Shown one piece after another: positions 26,576 to 33,767 of a stretch of DNA of 64,000 nt. The position numbers were made by a program, and so were the translations under genes. This DNA is from an uncultured Candidatus Melainabacteria bacterium. GTDB lineage: Bacteria > Cyanobacteriota > Vampirovibrionia > Gastranaerophilales > Gastranaerophilaceae. How positions within the stretch are numbered: position 1 is the stretch's first letter; every line of letters starts with the position of its first letter. Location of the stretch: assembly GCA_947364235.1 (NCBI GenBank), contig CANARY010000008.1, positions 1 to 64,000 on the forward strand, written 5' to 3'. Under the pieces are notes generated by a model. The model worked only from the letters and a program-made list of their open reading frames with translations. It did no database searches and had not been told where the DNA came from.

Positions 26576-27895
26576 CTATATAAGTTCTTCTTTTTCCTCT
26601 TTTCTTTCTTCGTGAAGCTGAATCATATCTTCAAGTTCATCCGGCATTACTGTATTATCAGCAACTCCTTCTTTCTGCAGACCTTTTTCTAAGATTTTAA
26701 CTTCTTTCTCTTCAAACTTATCACCTGTTTCAACAATATCTCTATCGTGATAAATCTGGATAAGTCTTATTGAGTTTTCTGTTGGCGAGCTTATTTCGTT
26801 TGCACGTTCCTGAATCTCATAGCTTGGCCAGTCTTCCGGCAGCTCAGCAATTGTAGTATATCCCATTTCTGTATCCAATCGTTTATCTACTTCGTTTACA
26901 AGCACTTTACGCACATAATCTTTCTGGCTTTGGAACCTGCAAGGAATAACAACTTTCGAACCAACCACTTCTTCAGGATCACGTCCTTCATATTTTTTAA
27001 ACAACTCTGCTGCAATCTGTAAATGGCCTAGCTCAATATCAAGACAAACTTCCCAAAGAGCCTTAACTCTATCATCAACTTCATCTTCAACACAAGTGTA
27101 GTAGTTACAAACTTCAGTAAATTCGTGAAGCAGGAACTTTTCCCACAAGCTTTCTGACGGGTCAATCAAAGATTCATACATTGTTACGTGCTCTTCCTCA
27201 ACGTCTTTAATCTCTGCATAAGTTTCTCTTAAAACGTGATCAGCATACATAAAACCATGTTCAGCATAATAATTATGAGTCTGCTGTTCGCCTGCAACAA
27301 GAGTTAAAATATTAACTTTAGTTTGAGGATCAGCTGTTGATTTGTCATAATGATTTCTAAGTCTCATTGCGTTACAGTTATGGTGATGCTGAGTAGGGCG
27401 TCCTACTATAATATCTGTCTGCCCTTGAACAATTTCGTTTGGCTTAATACCTTCAACCATGTAAGCAAACTGGCTGTATCTGTATAAATGGTCAAAGTCT
27501 TCTAAAAGTCCAAAATCAAAAGTTTCTTTAACATATTCATCCGGTTCATTCTGAGCCATCCAAGCAGTTAAATCAACAGCAACCTGTTCATACCCAAGAG
27601 TCGTTTCAAGGACAGACTGATCAGCCGGAGCCATCCAGTTCATTGTTGTTTGCTGAGAATCTTCAATTCTGCTTATTTTTGCAATAACATCTTTATCTGT
27701 ATCATCAATTACGTACCTGTTAAGCTGGTGTTTAAAGCCCCAAGCCTCAACTTCTATACCATTCATCAAAATTTGCCTAGTTCTTGTATAGCAGTCTACT
27801 GCTGATTTATTATAAGGCTTTCCTACAATTTGATGCCAATTTCTTAATTGTTTCTCAATAGGAAGTCCTTTTTCTTTTAATGGATTAAAACTCAT
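26576..27895 (-). CDS. Ferritin-like di-iron protein, probable double domain
   Basis: A 439-residue helical protein. Several helices carry the Glu and ExxH pairs of ferritin-like di-iron sites: LLEDFDHLYRYSQF, LVAGEQQTHNYYAEHG, EIKDVEEEHVTMYESL and LDIELGHLQIAAEL. The number of such pairs suggests two four-helix domains in tandem. The C-terminal 60 residues are charged and probably disordered. The reaction is unknown; peroxide or oxygen protection in an anaerobe is a guess. It is a single gene, convergent with dedA. Confidence 0.6.
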   Translation of the reverse strand: MSFNPLKEKGLPIEKQLRNWHQIVGKPYNKSAVDCYTRTRQILMNGIEVEAWGFKHQLNRYVIDDTDKDVIAKISRIEDSQQTTMNWMAPADQSVLETTLGYEQVAVDLTAWMAQNEPDEYVKETFDFGLLEDFDHLYRYSQFAYMVEGIKPNEIVQGQTDIIVGRPTQHHHNCNAMRLRNHYDKSTADPQTKVNILTLVAGEQQTHNYYAEHGFMYADHVLRETYAEIKDVEEEHVTMYESLIDPSESLWEKFLLHEFTEVCNYYTCVEDEVDDRVKALWEVCLDIELGHLQIAAELFKKYEGRDPEEVVGSKVVIPCRFQSQKDYVRKVLVNEVDKRLDTEMGYTTIAELPEDWPSYEIQERANEISSPTENSIRLIQIYHDRDIVETGDKFEEKEVKILEKGLQKEGVADNTVMPDELEDMIQLHEERKEEKEELI

Positions 27896-28031
27896 TATAT
27901 CCGCCTTTCTGCAGAATAGCTCTGCACAAAAAGATTAAAAAAAACGAACATAATTTTTATCCCGCAAGAAGATATTAGTCAACTAGCTAGATTATGGTAT
28001 AATAACAATATAATTATCAGGAGTATGAAAA

Positions 28032-28604
28032 TTGTTTGAAATAATAAAAAAGTGTAACATAAAATCAAAAGCTATTTTAGAAGACAACAGATTTAAAATT
28101 GATTTAGATTTTTTTCAAAATTTAACAAAAACAAGTGTAATTTTAGATTATGAAATAAAAAATATAAAACTCAAAGATATTAAAAGATCTTGGAAAAATA
28201 AAACAATTAGATTAAATAAAACTCACCCTTACTTATATCTCCAAGGTCACGTAAAACAATATGAAAAATATTGTATTGAAAATAAAAAGCTTAGCAATTT
28301 CGAAATGAGCAAAGCCAGGTTTGATAACTTAATCAAAGATATCACTGAAAATTCATTCAATGAGCTTTATATGCCTATAATTAATTCACAAACTAATGTA
28401 ATTCTTGATGGCCAGCATAGATGTTGCGTTTTGTATCATTTATATGGTGAAAATTACACAATACAATGCTTATCCATAACAATTGTTCCTAAAAAGTATA
28501 AATATACTCTTTGGCAGCAAATTTTCTCTATAAGAAACGCTCATGGAAAACAACACAAAATTTTAACAATCCTTGGATTTAAATTAAAATTCAGACGTAA
28601 ATAA
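28032..28604 (+). CDS. ParB/Srx-fold-like protein, TTG start
   Basis: A 190-residue protein read from a TTG at 28032, with AGGAG about 8 bases upstream; an upstream ATG at 28025 gives only a four-codon frame. Near residue 120 is MPIINSQTNVILDGQHRCCV, matching the DGxHR core of ParB-like nuclease/ATPase folds that occur as stand-alone enzymes in surface-sugar and mobile loci. The C-terminus is very basic. It lies at the start of the accessory region. The function is not known. Confidence 0.5.
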   Translation: MFEIIKKCNIKSKAILEDNRFKIDLDFFQNLTKTSVILDYEIKNIKLKDIKRSWKNKTIRLNKTHPYLYLQGHVKQYEKYCIENKKLSNFEMSKARFDNLIKDITENSFNELYMPIINSQTNVILDGQHRCCVLYHLYGENYTIQCLSITIVPKKYKYTLWQQIFSIRNAHGKQHKILTILGFKLKFRRK

Positions 28605-28646
28605 AGAACTATCAGCTGCTTACAGATTGGATGTTTTTATACAAAA

Positions 28647-28682
28647 AAATTACAGAGGATGGGGTTCCATCCTCTGTAATTT
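28647..28682. terminator. Perfect 16-bp hairpin after ParB-like gene
   Basis: Arms AAATTACAGAGGATGG and its exact complement flank a GGTT loop. It lies 43 bp after the ParB-like stop, so it may be that gene's terminator, although only a short T-run follows. It also lies where the mobile element could begin. Confidence 0.6.
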
Positions 28683-28821
28683 ACCACAGAATTGACGAGT
28701 TCAGAACTTGGTTGCTTGAGAATGTTGCATAATTTTCATTTTTTACAATACTCAATATATTTTATTATCTTTTAAAAATATTGTATAATAAGAAAATAAA
28801 ATTTTATTCAAGGAGGGAATT

Positions 28822-29076
28822 ATGGGTGCAATGTATTTTTTACCGCAAAATGATATTACAACACAAGAATTAGCAACAATAATGGGGTTTGTTACTGTTG
28901 GTTTAATTAATAATATTGAACAACGCAAAGAAGAACTTTTGCAAAGGAAACAAGAATGTTATCCTTGCATAAGGATAGCAGACAGAAGTTTAAATCCAAA
29001 TAAAACATTTATATTATCAGAAGATATTTATAATACTATGCCTATTGCATTAAAAAGGCATTTTTCTGCATTTTAA
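28822..29076 (+). CDS. Small hypothetical protein
   Basis: An 84-residue protein I do not recognise. A strong AAGGAGGG lies upstream of the ATG, which supports real translation. It contains one short hydrophobic stretch (LATIMGFVTVGLINNI) and a CYPCIR pair. It precedes a co-directional membrane-anchored protein by 43 bp. Confidence 0.5.
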   Translation: MGAMYFLPQNDITTQELATIMGFVTVGLINNIEQRKEELLQRKQECYPCIRIADRSLNPNKTFILSEDIYNTMPIALKRHFSAF

Positions 29077-29119
29077 ATTTGTTTGTTATTATTCTGTAAT
29101 TCACATTAAAGAGGTATTA

Positions 29120-29614
29120 ATGATAAATTGGGATGCTGTAAGTGGAATTGGAAGTGTATGTGCAAGTATTGCAACATTCTGTGCTGTAATTGTGTCATTG
29201 TGGCAAACTCGTCTAAAAACTAGAAAAAGTTTACAATTTGAATTTTCACCATCTGTTATTGGAGTTGGTGATATTGGAGTAAAGGATGAACCATATGTAT
29301 CACTATCTGTTACAAACATATGTCAAAGAAAAATTAAAATTGTAAGTTGGGGAATTATTTTAAAATATGGACATAAAGCTTGTTGTTGTACTAGCACTAT
29401 GGGTTGTTTAGGGGATAATTTACCAACATTGCTAGAACCAGATGTAACAGCTAATTTATTTACTATTAGAAAACCATTTTATCAAACTATACAAAAATAT
29501 AATTCTGAAAAATTTCTTGATAAAAATTCAAAACTTAAAATGTATGTTACAGATGCTTCAGGTTCATTATATGTATACACTACTAAATGTAAAATAAAAG
29601 ATTTTCTAAAATAA
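29120..29614 (+). CDS. Hypothetical membrane-anchored protein
   Basis: A 164-residue protein with one N-terminal membrane helix (GIGSVCASIATFCAVIVSLW) and a beta-rich remainder beginning LQFEFSPSVIGVGDIG. This layout, one TM helix then a small beta domain, is common among accessory proteins near defence genes. It contains a Cys cluster (ACCCTST and later CLG). GAGG lies upstream of the ATG. It ends 12 bp before the convergent HEPN gene. Confidence 0.5.
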   Translation: MINWDAVSGIGSVCASIATFCAVIVSLWQTRLKTRKSLQFEFSPSVIGVGDIGVKDEPYVSLSVTNICQRKIKIVSWGIILKYGHKACCCTSTMGCLGDNLPTLLEPDVTANLFTIRKPFYQTIQKYNSEKFLDKNSKLKMYVTDASGSLYVYTTKCKIKDFLK

Positions 29615-29625
29615 AGCTCTAAGTA

Positions 29626-30747
29626 TTATACATTATCCTCATAACCTCTGCCTTGGCAAAATTCACACCCTTCTAGGTAACTATTTCTCAAATCACCTCC
29701 CAGTTGTAGTTCATTGCACCAACTGCAACTTCGTACCGACACAGAACCTGCTCCGCAATTTGTACATGTAAACACACCATTGATGTATGCAACAGAATTT
29801 CTAGTTCCACAATATGCACAATTTATAATATCTTCTTGCTTATCAGAAAAATCCAAAGTATCTAAAATATTTCTAGAATTATCATTATATTTTTGTTTAA
29901 CACATGCCAAAAAGTCATTGAAATTTATTTTATGACCACAATTAAGATTTATATCACAAGAATATTTTAAATCGTATACGTTTAACTTTGAAATTTTGTT
30001 ACAATTAGGGCATTCAATTTCTATCATACGTTCTTTAAATACTTGTCCACAAACAACGCAATTAGCATAAAATATATCTTTTATATGTGAATTAGTTATT
30101 CTTAATGACTCTTTTTTACAATTATTGCAAGTTCTATATTCAACATTATTTTTGCTTTTGTCTTTTTGTATGTCGTTTTTTATTGCCTCATACCTGATAT
30201 TATAATAATTTTTAAGTTGTACGATTTTAGCTTCAAACCTAATTATAGAATTAATAACTCTATCATTATCTTTGTATATATTATCCCAAAAGGAAAGCAA
30301 GCTACGTAATCTATACCAAGCTTTTAGAATTTGAATTGCAAGTTTTGTCTTTATTTCTTTCAAATCTTCTTTTTTACACTTGTTAATATCATGATAGAAA
30401 TGAATTAAACGATTTCGTTCTTTTCTTATTTCATCAAAAGCCTTAATATCATCCTCATGTATTTGAGGTTCATCAAACGCATTTTTTAGAACATATATTA
30501 GTTCATCAAATTGTAATGTTGAAGATGTGCCATCTTTAAAGTTACTTAGATTTGGTTTTTTGCCAACTATTAAACTCCAGTGTTCAGCAATTAAGCGTGC
30601 TTTTAAAAAGAGTTCAATAGCACAAAAGAAATTTATAATAGAATATTTTGTATTATTTTCAAATTCATCTGCACTTTTATTTAAAAAATCAATAGCATTT
30701 ATAAGAACACTATTTAATATTTCATTTGTATTTTTTGTTGCTACCAC
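29626..30747 (-). CDS. HEPN-like domain protein with tandem zinc ribbons
   Basis: A 373-residue protein. Residues about 1-150 are helical and contain NFFCAIELFLKARLIAEHW followed by RKERNRLIHFYHD, fitting the R-x4-H signature of HEPN ribonucleases. The C-terminal half has eight C-x2-C-type knuckles (CNNC, CVVC, CPNC, NCGH, CAYC, CTNC, CSWC, CEFC), enough for about four zinc ribbons. It starts with GTG inside the end of the AlbA_2 gene (26-bp overlap), so the two are coupled. A role as an RNase effector is inferred, not shown. Confidence 0.6.
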   Translation of the reverse strand: MVATKNTNEILNSVLINAIDFLNKSADEFENNTKYSIINFFCAIELFLKARLIAEHWSLIVGKKPNLSNFKDGTSSTLQFDELIYVLKNAFDEPQIHEDDIKAFDEIRKERNRLIHFYHDINKCKKEDLKEIKTKLAIQILKAWYRLRSLLSFWDNIYKDNDRVINSIIRFEAKIVQLKNYYNIRYEAIKNDIQKDKSKNNVEYRTCNNCKKESLRITNSHIKDIFYANCVVCGQVFKERMIEIECPNCNKISKLNVYDLKYSCDINLNCGHKINFNDFLACVKQKYNDNSRNILDTLDFSDKQEDIINCAYCGTRNSVAYINGVFTCTNCGAGSVSVRSCSWCNELQLGGDLRNSYLEGCEFCQGRGYEDNV

Positions 30748-31912
30748 TTAATCTTTTCCTTTTATTTTTTTGTAAACTTAAAAATTCATTTCTTAATCTC
30801 TGTGCAATATTTTCATTTTGTTCTAATAAGTATATCTTATTAGGACAAGTTATATCTTTATTTTCTTCGCTATTTCCACAGCCATCGTAGAAGAAAAAAT
30901 AATCCTTATAAATATCATATTGTGAATTTTTATTTATAATTTTTTGAACTAAATATTCAAAAGAATTTTTTATATTATAGAAGAAAGTTACTTGTCTATG
31001 ACAACCACCATCACTATAATTAAAGTCTATTTCATCAATAGTTTTTCCTTTATTTGATAAACTGGCATTATTAACAAAAACATGAATATCTTCATAGTTG
31101 TCAGGGTTATAGTATAACCAGTCAGTTTTAGGGTGTAATATATAATATCTACCTTTATCACAAATATATAAACTTTCTGTTTTTAGTATAGTAGTGTGAT
31201 ATTTATATCTAATTGATGTTTCATAAGAATTTCCTATAGAATGAGCAAAAACAGCATCTGCATGTTCATCGGGACTATAATCAGTCATATGATTAGGTAA
31301 TGTGTATTCGATTGTAAATTCAGGGAATGGAATATAATGCCATATACATGTTAATTCCAGTTCATTATAATTAAATCCCCAGTTATTATAATCTTTTACA
31401 TATATCTCTAATCGCTCTCTAGGTGATAATAATAGACCAAAACGCTCTCGCCACATATCCGCTATTTGACTTTCTGGTGTTGATTGGTCAACAGGAGTGT
31501 TTACAGAGCCATTCCTTGTATATACAACGCCAGCTATTATAGTTTTATTCTTTGTATTTATTCGTTTATCCTTCAATAAATAGTAGGGTCTATTAGAACT
31601 TTTTTTAATTATAATAATATCAATTTCATTATTTGAAATATTTAAAGTTTCAATTTTTACTGTTGGAATTCTATTAAAATTAGCAGTACTTAATAAATTA
31701 CATAGATTATCTTGCTTTAGACGATTTTCAGAAATATTACAAAATTTTTTATCTTCTTCATTATATCCAATGACTATATATCTATCAGATTTAGCATCTG
31801 AATTTGCCATACAAAGAATATCTAAAATTAGACAAGCTGTATCTTTGTACCATTCCTGCTTAAAATCCAAATAATCGCTTTCATTCTGTTGCACTAAATT
31901 TTCTAAATTCAT
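30722..31912 (-). CDS. AlbA_2 (Schlafen-type) domain protein
   Basis: A 396-residue protein. Residues about 8-130 fit the AlbA_2/divergent-AAA_4 putative nucleic-acid-binding domain: NESDYLDFKQEWY, a small helix, YIVIGYNEEDKKF and a conserved NRPYYLLKDK...VVYTRNGS stretch. The remaining 260 residues are aromatic-rich and unfamiliar. A TATAAT lies exactly six bases before the ATG with no Shine-Dalgarno, suggesting a leaderless mRNA. It follows hicB by 33 bp and overlaps the HEPN/zinc-ribbon gene; a sensor-effector pair is plausible. Confidence 0.65.
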   Translation of the reverse strand: MNLENLVQQNESDYLDFKQEWYKDTACLILDILCMANSDAKSDRYIVIGYNEEDKKFCNISENRLKQDNLCNLLSTANFNRIPTVKIETLNISNNEIDIIIIKKSSNRPYYLLKDKRINTKNKTIIAGVVYTRNGSVNTPVDQSTPESQIADMWRERFGLLLSPRERLEIYVKDYNNWGFNYNELELTCIWHYIPFPEFTIEYTLPNHMTDYSPDEHADAVFAHSIGNSYETSIRYKYHTTILKTESLYICDKGRYYILHPKTDWLYYNPDNYEDIHVFVNNASLSNKGKTIDEIDFNYSDGGCHRQVTFFYNIKNSFEYLVQKIINKNSQYDIYKDYFFFYDGCGNSEENKDITCPNKIYLLEQNENIAQRLRNEFLSLQKNKRKRLSGSNKKYK

Positions 31913-31918
31913 ACTGTA

Positions 31919-31924
31919 ATTATA
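31919..31924 (-). promoter_or_regulatory. -10 box of AlbA_2 gene, leaderless spacing
   Basis: TATAAT on the minus strand ends six bases before the ATG at 31912. No clear -35 is seen at 16-18 bp. With the usual 6-7 base distance to the start site, transcription would begin at the start codon. Confidence 0.45.
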
Positions 31925-31945
31925 ACTTAAATAATGTAATTCTAT

Positions 31946-32353
31946 TTATGCATTCGAAAATTTAGTATATAATTTTTTATTCTTTTTGTTTTTAGAATTA
32001 TTTTCTTCAACAAAATCGGTAAAAATATTAATTATTAATTTATTTAAACTTATATTTTCTATTTCGGCAATTTCTGCTAATGCTTGATGTATTGTAGCAC
32101 CTGTTCTCACATTAAAACTACCGCTATATGCTTTTTGTGGATTTTTGCCCAATTCTTTACAGGTTTCTAAATACTCATCAACCATTTCTTTAAAAGAATT
32201 TTCTAATTCTTCAATTGTATTACCCTCAAACATTATTAAATCATCAATAAACAAAATTTTTCCATAAAGAAATTTTTCGGTTAAATTATATTCAACAGAA
32301 CCAACATAATTTTTATATTTTAATACATTATTAGTTTTATCTTTCATAATCAT
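31946..32353 (-). CDS. hicB: HicB-family antitoxin
   Basis: About 135 residues. The N-terminal half is the degenerate RNase-H-like HicB fold (YVGSVEYNLTEKFLYGKILFIDD, MFEGNTIEELENSFKEMVDEYL). The C-terminal half has a ribbon-helix-helix-like stretch (GSFNVRTGATIHQALAEIAE) for DNA binding, followed by a Lys-rich tail. HicB binds and silences HicA and represses the operon. Either of two in-frame ATGs (32353 or 32347) could start it. It lies 2 bp after hicA. Confidence 0.85.
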   Translation of the reverse strand: MIMKDKTNNVLKYKNYVGSVEYNLTEKFLYGKILFIDDLIMFEGNTIEELENSFKEMVDEYLETCKELGKNPQKAYSGSFNVRTGATIHQALAEIAEIENISLNKLIINIFTDFVEENNSKNKKNKKLYTKFSNA

Positions 32354-32355
32354 AA

Positions 32356-32610
32356 TTATATTAACCCATTCCTTTCTAATTTTTCTATTATCTCATCGAT
32401 TATATAACTTTTGATAATATTTTTAGGATGAGGTTTATGGAACATTATTATATCATTATCTTTATTTTTAAACTTTTTTCTTGACCCACTTGTTTTACCT
32501 GTTGCAATTTCAACATAGCCATAAAACTTCATAATTTGTATAAGTTCTTCATACGTTAAATCTTTAGGTTTATTCAAAAATTTGTTTATTAATTTATCTA
32601 TTTTAGTCAT
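32356..32610 (-). CDS. hicA: HicA-family mRNA interferase toxin
   Basis: An 84-residue protein with the double-stranded-RNA-binding-like HicA fold. It has the GSRKKFKNKDNDIIMFHKPH segment, in which HKPHP is the family's usual motif, and a C-terminal helix. Its order (hicA before hicB) is the common one. There is no Shine-Dalgarno; TATTAT ends six bases before the ATG and TTGCAA lies 17 bp further upstream. The toxin cleaves mRNA when HicB is lost; here the module may stabilise the element or join its defence cargo. Confidence 0.85.
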   Translation of the reverse strand: MTKIDKLINKFLNKPKDLTYEELIQIMKFYGYVEIATGKTSGSRKKFKNKDNDIIMFHKPHPKNIIKSYIIDEIIEKLERNGLI

Positions 32611-32616
32611 ACTAAT

Positions 32617-32645
32617 ATAATAACATAAAACTTATAATTTTGCAA
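32617..32645 (-). promoter_or_regulatory. hicA promoter (leaderless)
   Basis: On the minus strand TTGCAA (32640-32645) and TATTAT (32617-32622) are 17 bp apart, and the -10 box ends six bases before the hicA ATG. The -35 box lies inside the left arm of the 32633-32669 palindrome. Confidence 0.5.
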
Positions 32646-32669
32646 CTAAAAATCAGTTGCAAAATTATA
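32633..32669. promoter_or_regulatory. Perfect 15-bp-arm palindrome, candidate HicB operator
   Basis: TATAATTTTGCAACT and its exact complement flank a 7-base spacer between hicA (minus) and the 32708 gene (plus). It covers the hicA -35 box, the right place for autorepression by the ribbon-helix-helix end of HicB. It could also control the divergent gene. Confidence 0.6.
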
Positions 32670-32673
32670 TTTT

Positions 32674-32701
32674 TTAACAATGTTTAATTTTGTTTTATAA
32701 T
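32674..32701 (+). promoter_or_regulatory. Promoter of the 32708 gene (leaderless)
   Basis: TTAACA (32674-32679) and TATAAT (32696-32701) are 16 bp apart, and the -10 box ends six bases before the ATG at 32708. No Shine-Dalgarno lies between them. Confidence 0.5.
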
Positions 32702-32707
32702 TAGATT

Positions 32708-33499
32708 ATGTTTACAAGCAAAGAAGCCAAACTTTTTATGGAGAACTTTAATGATATTAAATTGGAGGAAATTCCTTTTCCAGAATATCAATTGTCCTCA
32801 TGGTTTCCAGAAAATCTACAAAATAAAATTAAAGAACAAGAAGAATTAATTAAATCGCTCAACAAAGAAGAATTAAGAAAGTTTTTTGATGTATATGCTA
32901 TGATGGTTGAATATTTTAACTTGGTTATACCAATATTCATTGATGCTGAGATGAAAGAGATATGGTTAAAGTTAAATAAAATATCTAACTCCAAAACTGA
33001 AAAATTTATAAGTTATATTTTTCATATAGCTAATGATTTTGAGGGTGCAATCAGTTTATATAATAAACATCTTAATGAAAAAGAATGTTTTAATAATATC
33101 TTACAAAAAATAAACGAACTTGAAGAATTATTAGAAGAATATGAATGTCATTTTTATGGCCATATGTTAACAGAAGAATTTGAGCCATTAAAAGAAAAGC
33201 TTCAAATATTTAAAGAAAAAGGAATTCCTTTATTTGAAAATTTTAAAGAAATGACCAATAATATTTCATACCTTAGTTCAGATTGGAGACCAATAACCAG
33301 AGAATATAAATCTGAAACTGCACTTCCTATATTTTTTGCAAGAAAAATATCTTTATTTTTTAAACAAGAATTTAAGAAACCGTATAATCGCTATGTCGCA
33401 GAAATTATAAGCCTTTTATTTGATAAACACTATTCAGAAAACGATATTATTAAAATTACAAAACCTATCAATAAATTTGTAAAAGGTGAAAACTCATAA
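32708..33499 (+). CDS. Hypothetical helical protein
   Basis: A 263-residue soluble protein, charged and mostly helical with Glu/Lys-rich coiled-coil-like stretches (LQKINELEELLEEYECHFYG). I recognise no domain. It reads divergently from hicA across the palindrome and shares the six-base -10-to-ATG spacing. It may be the first gene of the plus-strand replication module or an independent cargo gene. Confidence 0.5.
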   Translation: MFTSKEAKLFMENFNDIKLEEIPFPEYQLSSWFPENLQNKIKEQEELIKSLNKEELRKFFDVYAMMVEYFNLVIPIFIDAEMKEIWLKLNKISNSKTEKFISYIFHIANDFEGAISLYNKHLNEKECFNNILQKINELEELLEEYECHFYGHMLTEEFEPLKEKLQIFKEKGIPLFENFKEMTNNISYLSSDWRPITREYKSETALPIFFARKISLFFKQEFKKPYNRYVAEIISLLFDKHYSENDIIKITKPINKFVKGENS

Positions 33500-33571
33500 A
33501 TTTTAAATTTTGCTTAGTTTTCACTGTATTTTATTTGAATTAGTCCTATAAAATATGTAGGACGATTTAAA

Positions 33572-33766
33572 ATGAGAAATTTTAAAAAGCAAAATTTTAT
33601 AGAAATAACACAGTTAGAATTTCAAAAATATTCAAATTCTAAAATAACAGACTTTGAGGCTTTTGAAATTCAAAAGAATTTATTCGGTGTAATTGAATTG
33701 CTTGTAAATTGGTCAAATCGTTCTATGAGTGAAAATAGTAATAAAAACAAAGAAAGCGAGGATTAA
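33572..33766 (+). CDS. Small hypothetical protein upstream of replication genes
   Basis: A 64-residue acidic/helical protein of unknown function, ending two bases before the next start codon, which suggests co-translation. An inverted repeat (GTCCTA...TAGGAC, 33543-33563) just upstream includes AGGAC near the ribosome-binding position and could be a control site. Confidence 0.4.
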   Translation: MRNFKKQNFIEITQLEFQKYSNSKITDFEAFEIQKNLFGVIELLVNWSNRSMSENSNKNKESED

Positions 33767-33767
33767 C

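Noticed and set aside
28605-29100. Left attachment site of the element as a repeat of the tRNA-Arg 3' end
   Set aside because: No matching stretch of the tRNA 3' end could be found by eye; serine recombinase cores can be only a few bases, so the left end stays unassigned.
32356-32610. HicA toxin suspected inactive because GSH reads GSR
   Set aside because: The later HKPHP stretch keeps the His typical of this HicA subtype, so loss of activity cannot be claimed.
33543-33563. GTCCTA...TAGGAC inverted repeat upstream of the small 33572 gene
   Set aside because: The arms are only six bases, within chance expectation here; it is mentioned only as a note under the gene.
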